Positions 57,007 through 64,000 of a stretch of DNA of 64,000 nt are shown here, in pieces (position 1 is the first letter of the stretch; every line of letters starts with the position of its first letter). The DNA is from Cyanophora paradoxa (lineage: Eukaryota > Glaucocystophyceae > Cyanophorales > Cyanophoraceae). The DNA lies in NCBI GenBank assembly GCA_004431415.1, contig QPMI01000439.1, positions 186,001 to 250,000 of the forward strand, read 5' to 3'. The notes beneath the pieces are model-generated. The model made no database searches. It had not been told where the DNA came from and worked only from the letters and a program-made list of their open reading frames with translations. Both the position numbers and the translations under genes were made by a program.

Positions 57007-57663
57007 ATGTCGACAGACAAGCAGTCTCGGCTGCGCACTCCGCGAAAGAAGTCGACAGACATGCAGTCTTGGCTGCGCACTTCCAGCCCTACTAAGAAGA
57101 ATCACATCGAGTTCTTGAGTGGTGATACTGATGCTTACCCGCTAGCCCGTCGCGCTGGTGGCGGTGAGGGTGCATCCAACGACTATGCTCTTACCGCCGA
57201 TGAGAACGCTATTCTTGATAAGATCCCGAATTCTCGGACTAAGAAGACCAAGACTAGCAAGCTAAGGGATACCGACGATGGGCCGCTGTACATCTCAGAG
57301 ACGGCTAATCGTAGCAGGTATTTCATTAAAACTGTGACCGGTCTTAAAACAGTTTCAAAGAAGCGAGCTAGTGATCTTATAGCTGGCATCGCGGCTGAGA
57401 CTAAGATGGAGAACAAGATTTTAAATGAACCGATCACGAAGACAAAGGTCGATAAGAAGGTTGCCCCTCCTGCATCTGCTGTTCCTGCTAAGACGATTGT
57501 TGCGATCCCCGAGGTCGATGAGAATGCTAGCGAGCTGCCTGTAGCTAACGCATCGATCCTGCGCATCGCCTCTAGCAGTGCTGATCCTGTCGGGCCGGCG
57601 ATCGAGTACAAGCCAATGCTGAGCGGCTTCACTAAGCTAGGGCTCCGGCATCGCTGGGAGTGA
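57007..57663 (+). CDS. Lys-rich protein of element B, function unknown
   Basis: 218 aa. Two short N-terminal repeats (STDKQSRLRTPRKK and STDMQSWLRTSSPTKK) are followed by a Lys/Thr-rich middle and a Pro/Ala/Val stretch, ending GFTKLGLRHRWE. The high charge and position next to the penton-like gene suggest a virion or core protein. It could be the counterpart of the element A protein at 4069-4700, which also ends in a Gly/Arg motif, but similarity is slight. Confidence 0.55.
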   Translation: MSTDKQSRLRTPRKKSTDMQSWLRTSSPTKKNHIEFLSGDTDAYPLARRAGGGEGASNDYALTADENAILDKIPNSRTKKTKTSKLRDTDDGPLYISETANRSRYFIKTVTGLKTVSKKRASDLIAGIAAETKMENKILNEPITKTKVDKKVAPPASAVPAKTIVAIPEVDENASELPVANASILRIASSSADPVGPAIEYKPMLSGFTKLGLRHRWE

Positions 57664-57779
57664 ATGCCTGTAACGATGCCTGTAACGATTGGCTTGACGG
57701 CTTGGCTCGGGCTTGGTCTCCGGGATCCGGCTTGGCACAGGGCTTGTCTCGGGCTTGTCTCCGGCTTGTCTCCGGCTAG

Positions 57780-57829
57780 CTATCAGCGCACTATCAGCGC
57801 ACTATCAGCGCACTATCAGCGCACTATCA
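57780..57829. repeat. 11-bp tandem repeat (CTATCAGCGCA, four copies)
   Basis: Four perfect units at 57,780-57,823 and a partial fifth lead directly into the 40-bp repeats. Upstream (57,690-57,780) lie loose GGCTTGTCTCC repeats. Confidence 0.85.
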
Positions 57830-58069
57830 CTTTTATGCCAGCGCATAGAAGCTCGTCTACATTACTATACTTTTATGCCAGCGCATAGAAGCTCGTCTAC
57901 ATTACTATACTTTTATGCCAGCGCATAGAAGCTCGTCTACATTACTATACTTTTATGCCAGCGCATAGAAGCTCGTCTACATTACTATACTTTTATGCCA
58001 GCGCATAGAAGCTCGTCTACATTACTATACTTTTATGCCAGCGCATAGAAGCTCGTCTACATTACTATA
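57830..58069. repeat. 40-bp tandem repeat, six copies
   Basis: The unit begins CTTTTATGCCAGCGCATAGA and ends ACATTACTATA. Six copies follow each other without spacers and look identical. They lie just inside the right inverted repeat, and have no partner at the left end. Possible origin, packaging or integrase-binding function. Confidence 0.92.
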
Positions 58070-58147
58070 CTTTCTGTCCAAATCTTCAACATCTCTCGAT
58101 CTTTTCGTTTTTTAGGACTTCCTGTCCAAATCTTCAACATTGCTACT

Positions 58148-58575
58148 GGCGCTATCATCCACACAGTATTATTGACTAACTAGAACCTAAACTCGCATAT
58201 GCAATCAGCTTCGATTATATAGTTTTATCGTCTAGCTAGAACCTGGAAACCTCTCCGCTATTTAGATAGGAAGAACACAGTATTAACGCCTAGCTGCTGA
58301 TTAAGCTATCTCTGCAGACCGTCGCGTTGGGGGCCCGTCTCAAATCACTGCTATATCTTTTGCAAGATCGATTGGAGTAGACGTTAGATACTACCTAGTG
58401 GTTGCTGGATGGAAGGGGAGGTAGACCAGAGGGAGAGAAGGGCGGTAGACGTAGCGGAAGGGTTGGCGAGAGTGATGGCTGGGAAGACGCTGGATTGGGT
58501 GGGTTGGGGTGGGTTCGGAGAGGTGAGGGTGGTGAAGAGGGGTGGGCCACAGAATCAGGTCCTCTCTCATTTTTT
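58148..58575 (-). repeat. right terminal inverted repeat of element B
   Basis: Inverse copy of 47,412-47,840, starting GGCGCTATCATCC and ending CTCTCATTTTTT. Next to it lies the right GGCGCC duplication (58,576-58,581). Confidence 0.92.
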
Positions 58576-59272
58576 GGCGCCAAGTTCAAGCAGGAGCTTC
58601 ACTGTGCTGGTCATAATGATCCGGCGAGGTAACATCTTCGAATTCGCGTGCCCGACGGCGATGTGGAGGGGCGTCCGGCGGTTGCCCGCGCGCTGCGCGA
58701 CGTCCACGAGAGGCTCGAGCTTCCACTCCGAAATCAGCTGCGGGCAGCGTCGGTAAGCGCCGCAGGCGCTGGCTCGGCGCGGCCACGGCTCGCTTGCCTT
58801 TCCCACGTCGCCCAAGCCGCCCTCTCCGGAAAGGAGGAAATGCAGAACGGTTGAGCCGTCCGCACGCAGCATCTCGGGCAGCGCGGCCACCGCATCCCGG
58901 AAGTAGGGGGGTACCTGGGGGGCGGAAGCTGGTGAGTGGGCGCAGGCCCTGGGCGCGTGAGCGGGCGGGTAAGGCTGGCGCTTATATATAATTACCCAAG
59001 GGCCGACGGTGTCGAGGTAGGCAAGGGGCGAAATCCCCAGGGCGGCCACGAGATCATGAGCACGGGCAGAAAATCCACCGCAGAGAGCTGCATCCGAATT
59101 CGAAAGTGCTCATGATTTCGTTACAAAGAAAACTGCAAATCAACTCAATAAACGAACCTTTGAATAGGGCGGCAGTGGCAAAGCGGGGTACATCGACGCG
59201 GGCCTCCTCGGGGCGGGGGTACGCCGTCCCGTCGAAGTGCTCGCGCAGCTCCCGCAGCGACGCGGCGTCCAT
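58576..59272 (-). pseudogene. ankyrin-repeat gene, upstream part, cut off by element B
   Basis: ATG 59,272 starts MDAASLRELREHFDG, with a donor near 59,155. Next exons: LVAALGISPLAYLDTVGPW (about 58,992-59,048) and YFRDAVAALPEMLRADGSTV with an ankyrin repeat (NRRTPLHIAVGHANSK) to about 58,640. The last exon reads VKLLLELGA and then enters the element. The conserved end of the repeat (LLLELGADP) is split exactly at the duplicated GGCGCC. With the element in place, translation ends two codons later. Confidence 0.68.
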
Positions 59273-59489
59273 GTCGATCTGTTGTAATTGCGAGCCTAAG
59301 TTTGGCGAGCGAGGTGCTTCCTGGCGCTAATTATAATCTGCAAGCTTAAGGTTATAATCTGCGCACGAGGCTGGTTCTGATGACGCGGCGGCCCGGTCGT
59401 TCCTGGAGGAGCGCTTCATCAGCGAAGACTCCGTTCTGGACCATGCCCAGCTGCGCACGCCGAGGCCGACACATCATGAGCAATGTATG

Positions 59490-60845
59490 TTAGGGGCGGG
59501 TCGATCGCGAGCTCGAGGCGGGGCGGTGTGGGATATCGATGGGGCGGACGAGATAGAGCTCCTGGATGGCGGGCAGGTTGGACATGATCGGCTGCAGCTC
59601 ATCAGCGCCCACGCCCTGCAGAGCTGACGAGAGATCGAGGCTCTGCAGGCGCGGGAAGCTTCGCGTTCGGCGAAGGGAAGGGATGCAGGGATGGGGGTGA
59701 GGTGGTCAATAAAGAAAGCGGATGGGGTGACCATGGGGAGGGGCGAACTTCAGATTGGCAAGGGCATCGATAAGCGTTCTTCCGGCTGCATTCGTCGCCT
59801 CGGACCAATGGTAATCAAGTACCACACGCGTTCCCCTGTACAAGTTCTCGTGCGTTAACGTTAGGGGAGGAAGCAGCGCACAGCTTATATAATTAGCTGT
59901 GCGTGCTTATAATTAGATTGAAGGGCCGCGCACCGGAGAAAAAGGCGCTCGAGGGTGCCTGAGCAGGCGTGAAGGAGGCGGCGCAGGACCGAGAGGGGAA
60001 TAACGAGGCCGGAGAGGTCGAGGTGGCGGAGGCGGGGCAGAGAGAAGCCGGCGGGCAGGCCCTTCAGTCCGGCGAGGGACTGGAATGCGCCCTTGGGGTC
60101 GGCCCCGGCGAGTGAGAGGTGCGTCAGGTTCGGGCAGGCGACGAGAATCTCCAGAAGGCAGCGGGCCACGTGCGACTTCATGGCCGACAGCTCCGACGCC
60201 GTGGGCAGCGCGTCGCGGCCGAACGCGGCGGCCAGCTCCGCCACGCGCATGTCCAGGATCCATGGGGTCGACGTCGACGTCGGCGCCGCCGCCGCAGGCC
60301 GCGGCACCGGCCGTCCGGATCGATGGCCAGCTGCAGCTCGTGCAAAGTCTGCCGAGTCTTTCGAGAACCCGAAGTCGAAGTTGATGTTCCCGAGGTGCAG
60401 CCGCTTGATGCGCTCGCCGAATCGCGCACTCAGCCGCGCGACGTCCAGGATCGTGTTGCAAAACTTTTCGCGATCGGCCGACCATGCACTGCTCAGAAGT
60501 GGGTGCGAGCCCTGCGCAAAGCGTACTTATAAGCGCGTGGGAGCGCAAGCACGCGAATTCGAAAACAAATGCAAGCGCAAGGCGGTTCACCAGGCGGGAT
60601 CCTTGGCGGCCGCTGACGAAGACTGGCTCTGCGAAGAGCGTCGACGACTCGCCGTGCGCGAGCTCCTGGAAGCGACGACGGGCAGAGGCCAGGCCCCGCA
60701 GCACTGTCATCGTGCCGCTGACCGCCGCCTCCTTCTCCATGAGCGACAACAGGAGGTCCGCTGCGCATGCGCGATCGCGAGCGGTTCTCAGCGCGAGCGC
60801 GCGGGTGGCTGTCGTGCGTTCGTTCCGCGCACGAGGAAGATTCAT
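59490..60845 (-). CDS. leucine-rich-repeat protein (multi-exon)
   Basis: ATG 60,845 (MNLPRARNERTTATRALALR) opens an exon with LLLSLMEKEAAVSGTMTVLR and RRRFQELAHGES, ending near 60,585. The second exon has RFGERIKRLHLGNINFDFGF. The third has LLEILVACPNLTHLSLAGAD and LPRLRHLDLSGLVIPLSVLR, both LRR units (59,930-60,270). Later exons read GTRVVLDYHWSEATNAAGRT and FPRLQSLDLSSALQGVGADE, then NLPAIQELYLV, ending with TAA at 59,490. LRRs bind proteins; no F-box or kinase is visible. A closely related gene runs the other way from 62,914. Confidence 0.6.
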
Positions 60846-62913
60846 GAGCGAATTCGAAGCGAATACATCAGCGGCTCTCCCCGCAGCGGCTGCAGCAGCG
60901 CCTCAGGATTCGTCAATCGAGCGCGCGCCGCGCCGCGCGCGCGACTGCGATTTCATTGCGTACCATCCATGTCGCTGAGGCAGCGGCCGCCGGGCGAAAG
61001 CGGCAGACAGCGCTAGCGCGTCTCCTGACGAATTTCGCTTCTCCTCAAGCAATTCCGGCGCGCGCGCGGGGGAGGGGAGGGGGGGGGGGAGGGGAGGGGG
61101 GGATTTCCTCAAGACTTTTATCTGATCGCCGATTGATTTGATATTGCTCCATTTTAACTCTCTTGATTCCGAGGGACTCTTAACTTAGTAGTAACTCTTG
61201 ACTCTTGACTCATTTTGTTCGAATTTCGAGGCGGTTCGAATTGTTCAAATTCCGAGGCACATGTACAAGGACTTGCCAGTTGACTCTTGACTCTTGACGC
61301 GGCGGTTCCGAGACCTTGCACAAGGATATTAATCGATAATGCGCGTGTGCACGTGGCACTGCGGCAACTGCAGCGCATCACAGGGCGCCGCGCCTTCGAC
61401 ATTCATGACCAGTTGGCCTCAGCGACATTTGGATGTATTAGGGATTGTCAAAGTCATCCGAGCCGAACGCCGCCCTGGACGGCCTCACCCTCGACGCCCT
61501 CCAGTGCGCCCCACGAATACCTAATTCCGTCTAATTTCTCCTGACAAATAGCGTCTCCTCACAAATTTGATCTGATCCATTAGCACCTCCATTAATCTAA
61601 ATAGCGTCTCCTCACAAATAGCGCCGATCGATATATCGCTCGATTTAAATTTTCACTCTTCCTCACCCTCGACGCCCTCCAGTGCGAGCCTCGGAGCCGC
61701 CTTCTTTCCCTTCGACAAATATCTAATCACGTCTTATTTCTTAAGCTTACGGATTTCGAGCGCAGCCGGGCCCTGAACGCGGCGGACGACTTCCTGCGCG
61801 ACCGCGCGCCACCGCCAGTGCTTCGGCGCGCGGGGCCGCCGCCCCGGCTCGGCCTCGGCCGCGGCCTCGGGCGCTGCGCATGCGCATGCGGGCGGGAGCG
61901 CGAAAGGCGCGCCCAAGCCCAAGGCCTAGCAGCATTTCAGGCCGCCCCGCCCCTGTGTGAAGTTTCGAACAGGCATTAACATTCCAGACTCGGACCCCTA
62001 AGCTTACGTATACTAAGTTAAAGCCAGCTGCAGCTGTTTAGCCTTGAAGAATGCGAATTCACGAAAATTGAATCATGCAATCGATACCACGCAAACCAAA
62101 GTTGATCAGGAGAGCTCACCCTGTGATCATGGATTAAAGTTGAGCTCGGCGCCGACTCGGCGGTCACTGGGGTGGCCCAGCGCCGCCGGCCCGGCGCCGC
62201 CGGGCCGGCACGGCGTCGGCGGTCACAATTGCAAGGTATGAGTCAGTGGGATTCAACGGCTTTTCGATTCAGGCGCTCGTCGACTAGCTATAGCTAGCAC
62301 TGGAAGTCGAGTCAGTCATAATCAGCGCTCGCAGCTGCAGGCGCCTGGCAGATCTAGACGCTCGGCCGGCGCCGAGCTGTGAAGAGCCTGCCAGGCTGAT
62401 CATGAGCTGTTCACGAGAGGAAAGCTCAGCGAGCTAGAGTTCAACGGATAGAGAATTCGAACTTTCGGAAGCCCGGCCCCCGGCCCCGGCGGCGGCGCCG
62501 GCGCCGGGACGAATTTGAACTTGAATTTGAATTCCGGATCCCGGGTCCGAACTTCGGAAGTTCGAACTTTCAAGTTTCGTGCGGAGAGCAGAGCACGTGG
62601 GGCCGCCGGGGCCGGGGGGGAGATCTAGCGCGAGGGAGGATGCAGTACTAGCAGTAGCCGCGGTACGCGCGCGAGGGACGATGCAGTAGCCGCGGGACTA
62701 CGGTACCCCTCCCGGCGTGGCGACACTGGCGATCTAGTCGACGTCATGGCGACTGGCGAGGCTATGGAGGTCGAAGCTGAAGCTCACGATGGTGCGAATT
62801 CTACCGCGTCGAACCGCAGTCGCGCACGCGTACGCCTCGAGCTCGCATCGTCCGATTGACGAACCCGAGGCGCAGCCGCTGGGGGCAGAGACGCTGACGG
62901 ATTCGCTTCGCTC
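60846..62913. other. region between the divergent LRR paralogues
   Basis: It holds a G-rich tract at about 61,063-61,101 (runs of up to 10 G with single A), ACTCTTG repeats (61,190-61,300), the duplicated GTPase-gene fragment (61,457-61,929) and GC-rich low-complexity sequence with CGGCGCCGGC palindromes (62,130-62,530). No intact gene is supported. Confidence 0.5.
61457..61929 (+). pseudogene. partial copy of the 3' end of the TLDc-GTPase gene
   Basis: TCCGAGCCGAACGCCGCC at 61,457 begins a stretch that follows 45,802-46,256 through an exon end (LTLDALQCAPR), the intron with GCGTCTCCTCACAAATAGC repeats, and the last exon (ERSRALNAADDFLRDR), including the KA-stop end. It has small indels and base changes. 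The rest of the gene is absent, so it is a dead fragment, about 15 kb from its source and on the same strand. Confidence 0.75.
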
Positions 62914-63838
62914 ATGAACCTTCCTGGTGCGCGGAACGAACGCGAGATCCGCCCGCTCGCGCTGAGAGCCTCGCACGACGCAGCGGATCTCCTGTTGTCG
63001 CTTATGGAGAAGGAGGCGGCCGTCAACGGCACGATGAGCGTGCTGCGGGGCCTGGCTTCGGCCCGTCGCCGCTTCCAGGAGCTTGCGTACGGGGAGTCGT
63101 CGACGCTCTTCACAGAGCCCGTCTTCGTCAGCGGCCGCCAAGGATCCCGCCTGGTGAGGCACGTTCGGCGCGTGCATGCGCTTCCACACGCTCATTCTTT
63201 GCTCAGGGCGCGCACCCGATTCTGAGCAGCGCATGGTCGGCCGGCGACACGATCCTGGACGTCGCGCGGCTGAGCTCGCGATTCGGCGAGCGCATCGAGC
63301 GGCTGCACCTCGGGAACGTCAGCTTCGACTTTGGGTTCGGCTTGGGCGCGGCGCGCAGCTCCTCCCCCTGGATCCTGGACCTCCGCGTCGCGGAGATGGC
63401 GGCAGCTTTCGGCCGCGACTCGATCCCCGCGCCGTCCGAGCTCGAGGCCATGCAGACGCGCGTCTCGCGCTGCCTTCTGGAGGTCCTCCGCGCCTGCCCG
63501 AACCTGACGCACCTCTCCCTCGCCGGGGCCGACCCCAAGGGCGCATTCCGGTCCCTCGCCGCCCTTTCGGACCTGCCCGCCAGCTTCTACCTGCACCACC
63601 TCCGCCACCTCGACCTCTCGGGCCTGACTGTACCCCTTCCGGCCCTCCACCGCCTCCTGCGCGCCTGCTCAATCTCGCTCGAGCGCCTCTTCCTCAGGTG
63701 AGCGCGCGCCCCGCTGGTTGCCGCTTCGCCCTCACGTCCGAGAACAGGGGTACGCGTGTGGTACCGGATAGTCAATGGTCCGAGCTTTCCAGTGGAAGCA
63801 GCAAAGCTCTTATCGAGGCCCTTCCAGATGGAACGTGA
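62914..63838 (+). CDS. leucine-rich-repeat protein, paralogue (3' end unclear)
   Basis: ATG 62,914 (MNLPGARNEREIRPLALRAS) matches the start of the LRR gene at 60,845. LLLSLMEKEAAVNGTMSVLR and RRRFQELAYGES follow, to a GT near 63,154. The next exon runs from about 63,208 (RFGERIERLHLGNVSFDFGF; LLEVLRACPNLTHLSLAGAD; HLRHLDLSGLTVPLPALHRL) to a GTGAGC donor at 63,700. A further exon (GTRVVPDSQWSELSSGSSKA) follows at about 63,748. Later exons lie in or beyond the pyrimidine tract at the window end. Confidence 0.6.
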
Positions 63839-63845
63839 GCGCTCC

Positions 63846-64000
63846 CCCCCCCCCCCCCTTTCCTCCTCCTTCTCCACCCCCCCCTTCTTCCTCCTTCCCC
63901 CCCCCCCCCCAAGGCCCACCGGCACTGCTTTTAAACAGGGTTACCGCCTACCCTTCCCTTCCCTCCCTTTCCCCCCCTTCCCCCCCCCTTCCCCCCTTCC
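63846..64000. repeat. C-rich pyrimidine tract
   Basis: Long runs of C with TT and CTCC interruptions fill the end of the window; the window may end at a hard-to-assemble low-complexity stretch. Confidence 0.8.

Larger units (their letters stand above)
47412..58575. mobile_element. Polinton-like element B, complete (11,164 bp)
   Basis: The element is bounded by 428-429-bp inverted repeats and a GGCGCC duplication, inside an ankyrin-repeat exon. It encodes in order: family B polymerase (+), integrase (+), small basic protein (-), HNH-AP2 endonuclease (+), ExoX-C-like (+), packaging ATPase (-), capsid (-), penton-like (+) and a Lys-rich protein (+). This is a Polinton kit with virion genes, so it may be an endogenous virus. 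I find no adenovirus-type maturation protease. Nearly all genes are open, with one apparent single-base break in the penton-like gene. Confidence 0.95.

Noticed and set aside
57830-58069. Evenly spaced 40-bp repeats as a CRISPR array
   Set aside because: The units are directly adjacent with no spacers, and the context is a eukaryotic Polinton-like element.

Overview
The window is eukaryotic nuclear DNA. Host genes are GC-rich and cut by short GT-AG introns with acceptors of the type cgcAG. The sequence also carries two Polinton-like (Maverick-type) DNA elements and one Ty3/gypsy LTR retrotransposon. Multi-AP2 proteins together with Polinton-like elements would fit a unicellular alga or other protist, but the host cannot be named from this sequence.

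Region 1 (1 to about 11,280): Polinton-like element A, with its left end outside the window. It encodes two divergent penton-like proteins, a major capsid protein candidate, a packaging ATPase, an ExoX-C-like protein, a small basic protein, a retroviral-type integrase, a family B DNA polymerase and a protein of unknown function. Region 2 (11.3 to 14.3 kb): repeat-rich DNA with a MITE-like element and small F-box-like/Cys-rich exons. Region 3 (14.3 to 41.8 kb): four paralogues (P1 to P4) of a multi-exon family that I read as AP2-like domains (three in P2 to P4), an acidic stretch, a SUMO-interaction-like VIDLEA motif and a C-terminal SAM-like domain. P4 is interrupted by a 9.5-kb Ty3/gypsy element with two 283-bp LTRs and a TGCAG target duplication. 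Region 4 (42.0 to 46.3 kb): an unknown gene on the minus strand, then a TLDc plus IFI44-type GTPase gene on the plus strand.

Region 5 (46.6 to 59.3 kb): a minus-strand ankyrin-repeat gene split inside a repeat (LLLELGA / GADP) by Polinton-like element B (47,412-58,575). Element B has about 429-bp terminal inverted repeats and a 6-bp GGCGCC duplication. It encodes a different family B polymerase, an integrase, a small basic protein, an HNH-AP2 endonuclease, an ExoX-C-like protein, a packaging ATPase, a capsid protein, a penton-like protein and a Lys-rich protein. Region 6 (59.5 to 64.0 kb): two divergent leucine-rich-repeat paralogues flanking a fragment duplicated from the GTPase gene.

Elements A and B share a gene kit and a convergent layout: polymerase-integrase on one strand, ATPase-capsid on the other, with the small basic and ExoX-C genes between them. 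Their polymerase bodies belong to visibly different subtypes, which suggests modular replacement. Many genes in the window, in the virus-like elements, the retrotransposon and perhaps the ankyrin gene, are broken by single-nucleotide shifts that nearly all go in the same direction and lie at or near short homopolymers. This looks like base-calling or consensus error as much as decay, so 'broken' calls here should be treated with care.
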